From the NCBI GenBank assembly GCA_964472295.1, contig CAYYJQ010000006.1, forward strand, positions 1-64,000: a stretch of 64,000 nt of DNA, read 5' to 3'. Source of the stretch: JAJRZX01 sp964472295. Its GTDB lineage: Bacteria; Desulfobacterota; GWC2-55-46; JADFVP01. The translations under genes and the position numbers were made by a program. This document shows, one piece after another, positions 47,558 through 56,927 of this stretch (the stretch's first letter is position 1; each line of letters starts with the position of its first letter). The notes beneath the pieces were generated by a model, which searched no databases, had not been told where the DNA came from, and saw only the letters and a list, made by a program, of their open reading frames with translations.

Positions 47558-48835
47558 TTGCCCTACTCGAAAAAACACATTAAAAAGGCCCAAAAATTCC
47601 TTACATCCGCCCTTGTCTTTCATACGCCCATAAAGGCCATTGACGCCCACGGCCTGTATGTAAAGGCCTCGAACGGCCGCACCTACATGGACCTTGCCTC
47701 AGGGCTCGCGGCCTCTAACATAGGCCACGCCCACCCCGCGGTGGTAAAGGCCATTGAGGAACAGGCAAAAAAACTCATCCACTCGGGCTGTATCTTTTAT
47801 TATGATTCCGTCCTTGACCTTGCCGAGAGACTCGCATCCATCACTCCCGAGGGCATTGAGATGTTTTTCTTTTCCAACAGCGGGGCAGAGGCCGTGGAGG
47901 GGGCCGTAAAACTCACGCGCTACATAACGGGCAGACCTGGCGTTATTGGCTTTCTTGGAGGTTTTCATGGAAGGACCTTTGGGGCCATGACGCTCACCAC
48001 CTCGAACGCCCGCTACAGAGAGGGCTACCGCCCCCTTGTGCCCGAGGTCTATCACGCGCCCTACCCCTACTGCTTCAACTGCCCAATGGGAAGGAGCCCG
48101 CGCAGGTGTTCCCTTGAGTGTTTCTCCTACCTTGAGACCATGCTCAAGCGACAGATTAAGGCCGAGGAAGTGGCCTGCGTCATAATAGAGCCCGTGCTCG
48201 GCGAGGGCGGATACTGCCCGGCGCCAGGGGAATTTCTCCTGAGGTTACGGGAACTCTGCACACGCCACGGCATTATGCTCATATTCGACGAGGTTCAGAG
48301 CGGCTTTGGCAGAACGGGAAAGTGGTTTGCCGCCGAGGCCTACGACGTAAAACCTGACATCATGACCATTGCAAAGGCCATTGCCTCGGGCCTTCCCCTC
48401 AGCGCCGTGGGCTCGTCTCGCAGGATTATGCGAAAATGGCCCCCCGGCGCCCATGGGACCACCTTTGGAGGTAACCCCGTTGCCTGCGCATCTGCGCTTG
48501 CAACCATTGATGTTATAGAAAAAGAGAACCTCCTTGAGAACGCCTCGCGCATGGGCAGGCTTGCCCTCAGGGAACTTAAAAAAATAGCCCGCACACGCCC
48601 CTATATCGGTGATGTGCGGGGCATGGGGCTCATGATAGGCGTGGAATTCGTCGACAAAGAGGGCTCACCCGGGAGGAAACGCCTTGAAAAGGTCATGGCC
48701 CGGTGCCTTGAAAAGGGCCTTATTATCATAGAGTGCGGGGTGGACAAGAACGTGGCCCGCCTCATACCTCCCCTTAACATCACAAAAGAAGAGATGCTTC
48801 GCGCCATTGGCATATTCAGGGAGGCCCTCGGTTGA
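47558..48835 (+). CDS. class III PLP aminotransferase (acetylornithine/GABA/lysine type)
   Basis: This 425-residue aminotransferase has the ArgD/GabT motifs SNSGAEAVEGAVKLTR, GFHGRTFGAMTLT, IIEPVLGEGGY, IFDEVQSGFGRTG and the PLP lysine in TIAKAIASGLPLSA. The start is a TTG preceded by AGGTGAG at good distance. Members of this group remove terminal amino groups from ornithine, GABA, lysine or similar amines, feeding an aldehyde dehydrogenase such as the one upstream. An insert with CFNCPMG and RRCSLECFS is cysteine-rich. Confidence 0.88.
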   Translation: MPYSKKHIKKAQKFLTSALVFHTPIKAIDAHGLYVKASNGRTYMDLASGLAASNIGHAHPAVVKAIEEQAKKLIHSGCIFYYDSVLDLAERLASITPEGIEMFFFSNSGAEAVEGAVKLTRYITGRPGVIGFLGGFHGRTFGAMTLTTSNARYREGYRPLVPEVYHAPYPYCFNCPMGRSPRRCSLECFSYLETMLKRQIKAEEVACVIIEPVLGEGGYCPAPGEFLLRLRELCTRHGIMLIFDEVQSGFGRTGKWFAAEAYDVKPDIMTIAKAIASGLPLSAVGSSRRIMRKWPPGAHGTTFGGNPVACASALATIDVIEKENLLENASRMGRLALRELKKIARTRPYIGDVRGMGLMIGVEFVDKEGSPGRKRLEKVMARCLEKGLIIIECGVDKNVARLIPPLNITKEEMLRAIGIFREALG

Positions 48836-51063
48836 ACAGAGGCAGGGCCGGGGCAAGGGAGGGGGCCTCAAGGTCCACGGGCAACGCCACAGCCAGGACA
48901 GGGGCCGGAAAAATCTTTATTGCCGTACTCCTCGCCCTTGCCTTTCTCATCATATCAACAAGGTTTGATTACCTCGCAGGCTCCTTACGCCTCTCAGGCC
49001 CCATTTCCAGGGCCGCCAACTTCTTCAGCCTCATTGGCAACGGCGGCTTTCTTATACCACTATCAGTAATACTTCTTGGCCTTGGCTGGTACCTGAAGCG
49101 TGAGGGCCTCCGCATTGTTGGCAGGGACTCACTATACGCCCTCCTCCTCTCCGGCGCGCTGGTGCAGATACTCAAGGCCGTCTTCGAGAGGCCAAGACCC
49201 TCGCACACAGCCGGCTATGTCCTCCACGCCATCCACCACCCATCTTTTTTTGACCTTACAGGGCGTTTCAACTCCTTTCCCTCGGGCCACACAGGGGCGG
49301 CCTTTGCCATGGCCGCTGTCCTTGGCGCGCGCTATCCGCGCCTCCGCCTCCCCTTCTATACAGTGGCCGCGCTCATAGCGCTTGCCCGCATCGGCCTTGG
49401 CTCCCATTACCCGTCAGACATCGCGGGCGGCATTATACTCGGCCTTGCCGTGGGCCGGCTCGTCGCAAAGGGCTGGAGATGGGACGTTAATAAAAAAAAG
49501 TGGCTCATGGCAGGCCTTGCCGTTCTCGTAATATCCATCTCCTTTTTCAAACTCGGCGGATACCTTGTCTTTGACGTGGACGAGGCCGTCTTTTCCGAGG
49601 CCTCCCGCGAGATGGTCACAACTGGCGATATAATCACCCCAACCTACAACTTCGAGCCCCGTTACGATAAACCCATACTCTTTTACTGGGCAATGGCAGG
49701 AGCATTCAAGACCATGGGCGTATCAGAGTTCTCGGCGCGTTTCCCTTCCGCAGGGCTCGGCGTGCTCCTCGTCCTCGTCACCTTTCTCTTTGTACGCCGC
49801 TTCAGCGGGTTCAGAGACGCCCTATGGGCAAGCCTGATATTACTACTCAACCTCGAATTCCTCGTATACTCCCACTCCGCCGTTACAGACATGACCCTCG
49901 CCTTTTTCATCTCAGGCGCGCTTTTTTCAGGTTACGGGGCCATAAAAACAGGCGATAAACGCCTCTACTGCGCCTTCTGGGTCTCATCGGCCCTGGCCAT
50001 GCTCACAAAAGGGGCCATAGGTCTGCTATTTCCCCTCTCCATCACCCTGATATACCTCATCATAAAAAAAGATTTTTTTGCCATTAAAAAACTCCTCAAC
50101 CCCCTCTACATACTCCTCTTTCTTGTTGCCGCCATGCCATGGTTCCTCGTTGAGTACCATGCGCGGGGCTGGGAATGGATAGACGCCTTTATCATAAAAC
50201 ACCACATACACCGCTTTACAGGCGTTATCTCAAGCCACGGAGGGCCTCCTTATTTTTACGTGCTCATCTTACTCGCAGGGTTCTTCCCCTGGGTGGCACT
50301 CCTCCCCGAGGCCCTCACAAAAGGTATTAAAAGCATCCGAAAAGCAGGCGAAGATAACGATATTTTTTCTTTCACAACCATCTGGTTTCTCTTTATCTTT
50401 ATCTTCTTCTCCATATCACGGACAAAACTCCCGAACTACATCTTCCCCGCCATACCAGCCTGTTCCGTCATGGTGGGCATCATCATCTCAAGAAGGATAA
50501 AAGAGACATCACACAAAAAGGCCGCACTTGTCTTCATGGCCATACTCTCCTTTATCCTCGGAGGAGCGGCCCTCATAACACCCATGCTCAAAATAAAAAT
50601 GGACGTGCCACTCTCGGCCACGCTCTTCACGGGCCTTGGCATAATCCTTCTCCTTACAGGAGCCTTCGCTATCTTCACTATCTCAAAACCCCACAGATAC
50701 GCGCCCCTACTCGTCGCCGCAACCGCCGCGCTCCTCATATTCCTCCGCCTCAGCGCAGTGCCGCCAGTAAACGCCTTTATGCAGGAAGACCTCTTCAAAT
50801 TCGCGAGATACGCCAAAAATGCCGGCCCCGGCGCTGTGCTTGCCACCTTTGAGATCAACCAGCCCTCCATCGCCTTCTACTATGCCAATGGAAAAATCCT
50901 CAAACTCGAAGGCAACTCACTCGATAAAATCACCCCCGAAAAGAAGAAAAACCTCCTTATAATCACAAAGGCATCCATAACCCAGAGGCTCGAAGACAAA
51001 TATAACCTAAAGACCCTGAAAAAAGGCACTGACTTCGCCCTCATGACCGCAAAGGGAATCTAA
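48832..51063 (+). CDS. PAP2 phosphatase fused to ArnT/PMT-type glycosyltransferase
   Basis: This 743-residue membrane protein has two units. Residues about 30-220 form a PAP2 lipid phosphatase with KAVFERPRPSH, SFPSGHTG and RIGLGSHYPSDIAGG. Residues about 230-740 are a GT-C glycosyltransferase of the ArnT/PMT_2 class: DVDEAVFSEASREM, YDKPILFYW and many helices. ArnT-like enzymes use polyprenyl-phosphate sugars and release the lipid carrier; a fused phosphatase could process that carrier. The TTG start overlaps the aminotransferase stop (TTGA), so it is translationally coupled. Confidence 0.88.
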   Translation: MNRGRAGAREGASRSTGNATARTGAGKIFIAVLLALAFLIISTRFDYLAGSLRLSGPISRAANFFSLIGNGGFLIPLSVILLGLGWYLKREGLRIVGRDSLYALLLSGALVQILKAVFERPRPSHTAGYVLHAIHHPSFFDLTGRFNSFPSGHTGAAFAMAAVLGARYPRLRLPFYTVAALIALARIGLGSHYPSDIAGGIILGLAVGRLVAKGWRWDVNKKKWLMAGLAVLVISISFFKLGGYLVFDVDEAVFSEASREMVTTGDIITPTYNFEPRYDKPILFYWAMAGAFKTMGVSEFSARFPSAGLGVLLVLVTFLFVRRFSGFRDALWASLILLLNLEFLVYSHSAVTDMTLAFFISGALFSGYGAIKTGDKRLYCAFWVSSALAMLTKGAIGLLFPLSITLIYLIIKKDFFAIKKLLNPLYILLFLVAAMPWFLVEYHARGWEWIDAFIIKHHIHRFTGVISSHGGPPYFYVLILLAGFFPWVALLPEALTKGIKSIRKAGEDNDIFSFTTIWFLFIFIFFSISRTKLPNYIFPAIPACSVMVGIIISRRIKETSHKKAALVFMAILSFILGGAALITPMLKIKMDVPLSATLFTGLGIILLLTGAFAIFTISKPHRYAPLLVAATAALLIFLRLSAVPPVNAFMQEDLFKFARYAKNAGPGAVLATFEINQPSIAFYYANGKILKLEGNSLDKITPEKKKNLLIITKASITQRLEDKYNLKTLKKGTDFALMTAKGI

Positions 51064-51121
51064 AAGAAGAAAAGAAGAGAGTAGGTGGGCTGCGCACTAA
51101 AAAAAAAGAAAATATTTCCTT

Positions 51122-51160
51122 ACTTTCTTTTAGAAAAAAGAAAGTAAGACAAAGAAAACC
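51122..51160 (-). repeat. GGTTTTCTTTG/CTTTCTTTT element, short form
   Basis: On the minus strand GGTTTTCTTTG is followed at once by CTTACTTTCTTTT and its complement. The internal block of the long form is missing. It lies 59 bases after the PAP2-GT stop. Confidence 0.8.
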
Positions 51161-51225
51161 AATAGGGGATGGGGTTATAGTGTTGGATAGATAAGTTGGC
51201 ACTGCCCGCCTGAAAAAAATTAGAC

Positions 51226-51262
51226 AAAAAAAAGCGGGCGCCCCAAAGGGGCGCCCGCTTTT
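51226..51262 (-). terminator. bidirectional terminator for ahcY and the 44-51 kb operon
   Basis: GCGGGCGCCCC and GGGGCGCCCGC pair around AAA and are flanked by A8 and T4. On the minus strand eight T follow the stem, 27 bases after the ahcY stop. Confidence 0.92.
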
Positions 51263-51289
51263 GTAATTTAGAGATTTAAAAAACTTTAA

Positions 51290-52549
51290 TCATGTACCCA
51301 TATCCCATGAGGCGAGGTACTTTTTCTGCTCCCGTGTAAGCGTGTCTATATCCTTACCAAGGCAGGCGAGTTTAAGCCTCGCTATCTCGCGGTCTATCTC
51401 AAGGGGCACGGTGTAGACCTCTTTCGAGAGGGTCTTGCCCTTTTTCACGAGAAAATCAGCGGCAAGGGCCTGGTTCGCGAAACTCATGTCCATGACGCTC
51501 GCGGGGTGTCCCTCGGCAGATGCGAGGTTAATGAGCCTGCCCTCTCCAAGCACGCATACCCGGTTGCCGTTCTTGAGGGTATGCTCCTCGACAAAGTCAC
51601 GGACAACGCGTCTCTTCTTGCTTATGGCCTTGAGGCCATCGAGGTCAAGTTCAACGTTGAAATGGCCGGAGTTGGCAACAATGGCCCCGTCCTTCATCTT
51701 GGCGAAGTGGGGCTTTCTGATTACATTGATATTGCCGGTTACGGTGCAGAAGAAGTCGCCTATTGGGGCGGCCTCTTTTATGGGCATTACCCGGAAGCCG
51801 TCCATCACGGCCTCAAGGCCCTTGATGGGGTCTACCTCGGTTACGATTACGTTCGCGCCCATGCCCTTGGCCCTCATGGCAAGGCCCTTGCCGCACCAGC
51901 CATAGCCGCAGACAACAAAATTACTGCCCGCAAGGAGCCTGTTCGTGGCGCGAAGTATACCGTCAAGGGTTGACTGACCCGTACCGTAACGGTTGTCAAA
52001 GAAGTGCTTCGTGGCGGCGTCATTCACGGCGATTACCGGGAACTTTAAGAGACCGTCAGAGGCGAGGCTCTTGAGCCTTATGACACCAGTGGTGGTCTCT
52101 TCCGTGGAGCCGATGATGTTGTCGGCAAGGTGAGGCTTTTCACCGTGGATGACAGAGACGAGGTCTGCTCCGTCGTCCATGGTTATGTGAGGCTTCTTGT
52201 CAAGGGCGGCGTTGAGGTGTCTGTAATAGGTCTTGTTGTCCTCACCCTTGATGGCGTATACAGGTATCTTGAAGTTCTTGACAAGAGAAGCGGCAACGTC
52301 ATCCTGAGTGCTCAGGGGGTTTGAGGCGCAGAGCGTAACATCGGCGCCGCCGGCCTTAAGGGTGATGACAAGGTTGGCCGTCTCGGTGGTAACATGAAGG
52401 CAGGCCGCCACCTTTACGCCCTTCAGGGGCTTCTTCTTTGTAAAGTTCTCCTTTACGCGCCTGAGGACGGGCATGTCCCTCTCGGCCCACTCGATCCTGT
52501 TCTTGCCCATCTTGCTAAGTGAAATGTCCTTTACATCGTACTTCTTCAT
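51290..52549 (-). CDS. ahcY: adenosylhomocysteinase (SAH hydrolase)
   Basis: This 419-residue NAD-dependent enzyme splits S-adenosylhomocysteine. It has ACLHVTTETANLV, SNPLSTQDDVAA, DDGADLVS, NNRYGTGQS-like FDNRYGTGQSTLDG, and the NAD loop GYGWCGKGLA. It ends in a short C-terminal YLASWDMGT rather than the classic KPDHYRY. That fits the shorter bacterial/archaeal-type forms. GGAGGG precedes the ATG. With metK directly upstream it recycles the SAM cycle. No SAH or SAM riboswitch was found in its 297-base leader. Confidence 0.95.
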   Translation of the reverse strand: MKKYDVKDISLSKMGKNRIEWAERDMPVLRRVKENFTKKKPLKGVKVAACLHVTTETANLVITLKAGGADVTLCASNPLSTQDDVAASLVKNFKIPVYAIKGEDNKTYYRHLNAALDKKPHITMDDGADLVSVIHGEKPHLADNIIGSTEETTTGVIRLKSLASDGLLKFPVIAVNDAATKHFFDNRYGTGQSTLDGILRATNRLLAGSNFVVCGYGWCGKGLAMRAKGMGANVIVTEVDPIKGLEAVMDGFRVMPIKEAAPIGDFFCTVTGNINVIRKPHFAKMKDGAIVANSGHFNVELDLDGLKAISKKRRVVRDFVEEHTLKNGNRVCVLGEGRLINLASAEGHPASVMDMSFANQALAADFLVKKGKTLSKEVYTVPLEIDREIARLKLACLGKDIDTLTREQKKYLASWDMGT

Positions 52550-52692
52550 CTACCCTCCATGTAAGTCGTCTTTTTTTTTGTTTACCCTTGCTTTAGGTTG
52601 TTAGGCCTTGTTTTCGTTAAACCTCTATTTTTTGTCGGGTAGTGCCCACTCTTCTACCCAACAAGTCTCTTGGCGGGCAAAGCCCGCCTATT

Positions 52693-52785
52693 GGTTTTCT
52701 TTGACGCAGGTCCTTCGTGGTAGAATGTGCCTACCTATTTCGAAAAGAAAGTAAGGCTTTTTTCTTTTGGTGGGCAGTGCCCACC
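52693..52785 (+). repeat. GGTTTTCTTTG element (medium form) and REP-like palindromes
   Basis: GGTTTTCTTTG at 52693 is followed after about 40 bases by a decayed TATTTCGAAAAGAAAG. REP-like palindromes lie at 52672-52688 (GGCGGGCAAAGCCCGCC) and 52769-52785 (GGTGGGCAGTGCCCACC). The ahcY-metK spacer holds nothing else except an 11-bp GC hairpin at 52799-52823 without T run. Confidence 0.75.
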
Positions 52786-52846
52786 CTACCCTTCTGGCGC
52801 GCGGGCCCCAGAGGGGCCCGCGCCTCAACTACCTATCATTTCTTTC

Positions 52847-54010
52847 TCAGAGACCCGCGGCCTTTTTAAGGGCCTCGGCCTTATCGGTCTTTTCCCAGGT
52901 AAAGTCATTGCCGTTCTTGCCGAAGTGGCCGTAGGCGGCTGTTGGCCTATAAATAGGCCTGAGGAGGTCAAGGTCTTTTATAATGTCCGCGGGCTTCAGA
53001 TTAAAGTGCTCGCGGATAAGGTCTTCTATCTTCTGTTCCGGGACCCGTTCCGTGCCGGAGCAGTCCACCATGACGGATACGGGCTCTGGCACGCCGATGA
53101 TATAGGCAAGCTGGAGTTCGCACTCTCCCGCGAGTCCCGCGGCTACTACGTTCTTCGCGACATACCTGGCCATGTAGGAGGCCGAGCGGTCTACCTTGGA
53201 AGGGTCTTTTCCTGAGAAGGCCCCGCCGCCGTGGCTCCCGTGGCCGCCGTAGGTGTCCACTATTATCTTTCTTCCCGTAAGGCCGCAGTCTCCGTGGGGG
53301 CCGCCCACGATGAACTGGCCCGTGGGGTTGATGAGATACTTTGTCTCGGGTGTGAGGAGGTCCGCTGGAATGGCCTTTTTTATGACCTCTTCAATGATGC
53401 CGTCCGTAAGGTCTGATTTGCTCACATCGGGCGAGTGCTGGCTTGAGACGACTACCGTGTCAACGGTAGTGGGTTTTCCGTTAAAGTATTTAACCGTAAC
53501 CTGGCTCTTTCCGTCGGGGCGGAGAAAGGCGAGGGTATTGTCCTTTCTTGCCTCAGAGAGTTTTGCCGACACCTTATGCGAGAGCATGATGGGCATGGGC
53601 ATGAGTTCCGGCGTGTGGTCGCAGGAGTAGCCGAACATGAGACCCTGGTCGCCTGCGCCCTGTTCTTTCTCTTCTCCACTGTCAACGCCCATGGCGATGT
53701 CAGGAGACTGACGGTCAAGGCTTACCATGACGGCGCAGGTCTTGTAGTCAAAGCCCATGCTCGCGTCGGTGTAGCCGATGTCCTTTATAGTCTCGCGGAC
53801 TATATCCTGGTAATCTATCCTGGCCTTTGTGGTTATCTCGCCCGCTATGATGACCACGCCGGTAGTCACCATGGTCTCGCAGGCAACCCTGCTATGGGGG
53901 TCTTCGGCAAGCAGTGCGTCAAGAATGGCATCAGAGACCTGGTCAGCGACCTTGTCGGGATGCCCCTCTGTGACAGACTCCGAGGTAAAAAGATATTCTC
54001 TGTATTCCAT
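52847..54010 (-). CDS. metK: S-adenosylmethionine synthetase
   Basis: This 387-residue enzyme makes SAM from methionine and ATP. Signatures are FTSESVTEGHPDKVADQVSD, GAGDQGLMFGYS, and GGGAFSGKDPSKVDRSA. AAAGGAG precedes the ATG. It has its own near-consensus promoter and a short leader with no room for a riboswitch, unlike the ThrC-like gene. Transcription probably runs on to ahcY through the repeat-containing spacer. Confidence 0.97.
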   Translation of the reverse strand: MEYREYLFTSESVTEGHPDKVADQVSDAILDALLAEDPHSRVACETMVTTGVVIIAGEITTKARIDYQDIVRETIKDIGYTDASMGFDYKTCAVMVSLDRQSPDIAMGVDSGEEKEQGAGDQGLMFGYSCDHTPELMPMPIMLSHKVSAKLSEARKDNTLAFLRPDGKSQVTVKYFNGKPTTVDTVVVSSQHSPDVSKSDLTDGIIEEVIKKAIPADLLTPETKYLINPTGQFIVGGPHGDCGLTGRKIIVDTYGGHGSHGGGAFSGKDPSKVDRSASYMARYVAKNVVAAGLAGECELQLAYIIGVPEPVSVMVDCSGTERVPEQKIEDLIREHFNLKPADIIKDLDLLRPIYRPTAAYGHFGKNGNDFTWEKTDKAEALKKAAGL

Positions 54011-54049
54011 TCACATTCTCCTTTTGGACCGGGTTGATTAAAGGGCCTT

Positions 54050-54078
54050 ATTATCTACTGAATCCATATTCTTGTCAA
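54050..54078 (-). promoter_or_regulatory. metK promoter
   Basis: TTGACA at 54073-54078 and GATAAT at 54050-54055 are separated by 17 bases. The start should be near 54043, giving a leader of about 33 bases. Confidence 0.8.
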
Positions 54079-54160
54079 ATAAATTCATTCATTAATTTTG
54101 CCTCCGGCCATGGATAAAACACATGCAAGTGCGTAATAAAGGTGTAATGCGGCAGGGGTG

Positions 54161-55933
54161 TCATGAGAACTCATCGCTATAGAACTCAGGGAGCCTCGCG
54201 CTCACGTACCTTTCCACCTCCATGGCTGTTGGGAACTTTATTATCTCCTCGCATATTTCCCTTGCCCATGAATAATTAATGGAACGCATAAGGCGCTTGA
54301 CCTTGAGTATGGAGATGGCGTTCATGCTGAGCGTCTGTATGCCGAAGCCAAGGAGTATGAGGGCATACTCGGGCTCTCCGGCCATCTCTCCGCAGACCCC
54401 CACATTGACCCCCTCCTTTATGGCCGCCTCTGCGACGCCCTTTATTATCCGAAGCACCGCCGGGTGATATGGCTCGTAAAGGTATGCCACGTGCTCGTTG
54501 GCCCTGTCAATGGCAAGGGAGTACTGGAGAAGATCGTTCGTGCCAATGGAGATGAAGTCCACCTCTTTGACGAGGAGGTCCGCGATTAGGGCGGCGGATG
54601 GCACCTCTATCATTATCCCTGTCTCCACATGGGGTTTAAAGGGTTTTCCCTCTCTCTCGAGCTCGCGCTTTGCCTCGTCAAGGATTGCCCGGGCCATGCG
54701 GAGTTCTCCCACGCCGGAGATCATGGGGAACATTATCTTAACCTCTCCGTGCATGGAACTGCGGAGCATTCCCTTGAGCTGGGCCTTGAAGACCTCCCTG
54801 TGTTTGAGGCAGAACCTTATGGCCCGGAGCCCCATGGCGGGGTTGTTCTCCTCAGCGGGTTCAAGGCCCGGAAGATCCTTATCACCGCCTATGTCGAGGG
54901 TGCGGATAGTTACGGGGTTGGGGTATACCTTTCGCGCCACCTCGCTGTAGGCCTCGTAGTGCTCCTCCTCAGTGGGGAGTTCTCCCCTGTTGAGATAGAG
55001 GAACTCTGTCCTGTAGAGCCCTATGCCCTCGGCCCCGTGCTCCTTAAGGGACTCTATGTCCTCGATGAGTTCCATGTTGCCGCGAAGGGCCACGACGTGC
55101 CCGTCTTTTGTCTCACAGGGAAGATCGCGGTAGAGTAGCAGTGTCCTGTCGTAGTCGGCGTAGCGTTCCTGCTGTTTCCTGTAGAGTTCTATGACGCTCT
55201 CGGGCGGGTTTATTACAAGCGTGCCCTTTGTGCCGTCAATTATTACAGTGTCTCCTGTCTCCACCTTGAGCGTCGCCGTCTCAAGGCCCACAATAGCCGG
55301 AATCTCGAGGGCCCGGGCCATGATGGCCGTATGAGAGGTCTTGCCCCCAAGGTCCGTGACAAAGCCCATTACAAGGTCCTTGGACATCTGGGCGGTATCC
55401 GCAGGAGAGAGGTCGTGGGCAACGATAATGGAGGGCTCTTTCATTGCTGTAACAGAGTCCTCGTGCCTCCCTATGAGGTTGAAGAGTATCCTGTTGACTA
55501 TCTGCTCAAGGTCATAACTCCTTGCGCGAAGGTACTCGTCGTCAATGGTGTTGAAGTAGTTCATGAGTTTGGCGAGGACCCTCTTCAAGGCCCACTCGGC
55601 GTTTATGCGCTCATCCTTGATGGTCTTAATGGTGTCCTTGATGAGCATGTTGTCCTTGAGTATCATGAGGTGGGCGTCTATGATACTTACGTGCTCTTTC
55701 TCGTGTCCCTCGGCCTCCATCTTGTGACGCGCGCGCAGGAGCTGCTCCCTGCTTTTTTCAAGGGCATCCTGAAAGCGCTCTATTTCATGAAGGCTGTCCG
55801 AGCTGTCAAGGTGGCAGTACTGGATGTCGCTCTCAACGCCCTTTTTTATTACATAGGCCCTTGAGATGACTATGCCCGGTGATACACCGATGCCCTTTAT
55901 AAAGCCAACATGTTTTTTTCTCTCGGCCATCAT
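54161..55933 (-). CDS. ptsI: PTS enzyme I (phosphoenolpyruvate-protein phosphotransferase)
   Basis: This 590-residue enzyme passes phosphate from PEP to HPr. The active-site histidine lies in GGKTSHTAIMARALEIPA; the PEP domain has TLDIGGDKDLPG and IGTNDLLQYSLAIDRANE, and GVCGEMAGEP. It overlaps the HPr gene by four bases. No sugar-specific EIIC/EIID is in the window, so the chain probably serves regulation through EIIA proteins. Confidence 0.96.
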   Translation of the reverse strand: MMAERKKHVGFIKGIGVSPGIVISRAYVIKKGVESDIQYCHLDSSDSLHEIERFQDALEKSREQLLRARHKMEAEGHEKEHVSIIDAHLMILKDNMLIKDTIKTIKDERINAEWALKRVLAKLMNYFNTIDDEYLRARSYDLEQIVNRILFNLIGRHEDSVTAMKEPSIIVAHDLSPADTAQMSKDLVMGFVTDLGGKTSHTAIMARALEIPAIVGLETATLKVETGDTVIIDGTKGTLVINPPESVIELYRKQQERYADYDRTLLLYRDLPCETKDGHVVALRGNMELIEDIESLKEHGAEGIGLYRTEFLYLNRGELPTEEEHYEAYSEVARKVYPNPVTIRTLDIGGDKDLPGLEPAEENNPAMGLRAIRFCLKHREVFKAQLKGMLRSSMHGEVKIMFPMISGVGELRMARAILDEAKRELEREGKPFKPHVETGIMIEVPSAALIADLLVKEVDFISIGTNDLLQYSLAIDRANEHVAYLYEPYHPAVLRIIKGVAEAAIKEGVNVGVCGEMAGEPEYALILLGFGIQTLSMNAISILKVKRLMRSINYSWAREICEEIIKFPTAMEVERYVSARLPEFYSDEFS

Positions 55934-56193
55934 TCCTCGCCAAAACGTCCGTTAATAAGCGCGCCAAGGGCATTGATAGCGGCCACGGCGTCATCGCCCT
56001 CGGCCCTCAGGGTTATCTCGGCCCCTTTTGGGGCCGCGAGCATGAGCACACCGAGTATGCTCTTGCCGTTTACCTCCTGCCCGTCTTTTATAATAAATAT
56101 TTCAGACTCATAGCGGTTGGCCTCCTGCACGAAGTAGGAGGCCGCCCTTGCGTGAAGTCCGAGTTTATTGAGTATGGTAAAGGTCTGTTCCAT
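55930..56193 (-). CDS. ptsH: phosphocarrier protein HPr
   Basis: This 87-residue protein has the phospho-His in LGLHARAASYFV and the HprK serine region GKSILGVLML. I chose the ATG at 56193, which has GAGG seven bases upstream; a GTG at 56217 would add eight residues. It is followed at once by ptsI. With hprK present, both His- and Ser-phosphorylation are expected. Confidence 0.95.
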   Translation of the reverse strand: MEQTFTILNKLGLHARAASYFVQEANRYESEIFIIKDGQEVNGKSILGVLMLAAPKGAEITLRAEGDDAVAAINALGALINGRFGEE

Positions 56194-56388
56194 AAACCTC
56201 GAGAGCTTGAGAACCACGCCAGGAAGACCGGGCCAAAAAAGAGGGCCAGGAACTCCCTGCCACCGGCGCTACATGGAGGCCCCAACTGGAGAGACGTCTT
56301 CCCGGCTCACCACATGTTCAGGGTTCCCAAGGACTGCCTTGGCCTTGGCCCAGGATAAACGGCCATGGCCGCCAGGACCTCAGGCCCA

Positions 56389-56841
56389 TCAGACCGCACC
56401 CGCACCCGGAAGGGCCCTTACCTCAAGCCTTACTCCCTCAGAGCGAAAAAACGAAAGCGCCTCTTTCTCTTCTTCTGTGATGACCACGCTATCAGAGAGC
56501 CTCTCGTGGAACTCGGCGTGATGGATGTTCCCTATGTTAAGTACATCGAACTTCACGCCCACCTTGAATATGCTGAGGGCCATGCTTATTGAGGGGAGAA
56601 CCACCAGCACCCGCCTCGTCTCAGCGTCGCTACTTAACAAGAAATCCACTGCGCCGACCTGATCAAGAACAAGTATCTCACAGGAATAGGAACCAGGCAT
56701 GGCCTTCAACTCATACTCGAAGATCTTGCGCATATTGGCCCCAGCCACCACGACAAGGGTATCCGCGCCAGTGACCGGCACCCAGGCATGTATGACCTGA
56801 CCGTGAAGCAACCTGTCGTCTACCCTGAGCAGTGTTATCAT
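56389..56841 (-). CDS. PTS mannose-family EIIB component
   Basis: This 150-residue protein has the EIIB-Man active site DDRLLHGQVIHAWVP (phospho-His). The full family domain fits to the end. EIIC and EIID partners are absent here, as in several deltaproteobacterial clusters, so sugar transport is not implied. Confidence 0.9.
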   Translation of the reverse strand: MITLLRVDDRLLHGQVIHAWVPVTGADTLVVVAGANMRKIFEYELKAMPGSYSCEILVLDQVGAVDFLLSSDAETRRVLVVLPSISMALSIFKVGVKFDVLNIGNIHHAEFHERLSDSVVITEEEKEALSFFRSEGVRLEVRALPGAGAV

Positions 56842-56927
56842 CGCTGAACTCTCCGGGCAGTGCCCAAAGGAAGGGCCCTGCGCGCCGTGTCTCCTTTCAA
56901 CGACTATCCCGCCGTGGCCCCCCTGCC

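Noticed and set aside
52799..52823. Terminator after metK
   Set aside because: The 11-bp GC hairpin (GCGCGGGCCCC) has no T run on either strand.
52550..52846. SAH or SAM riboswitch before ahcY
   Set aside because: No conserved aptamer segments of these classes were found; the spacer is made of REP-like palindromes and a GGTTTTCTTTG element.
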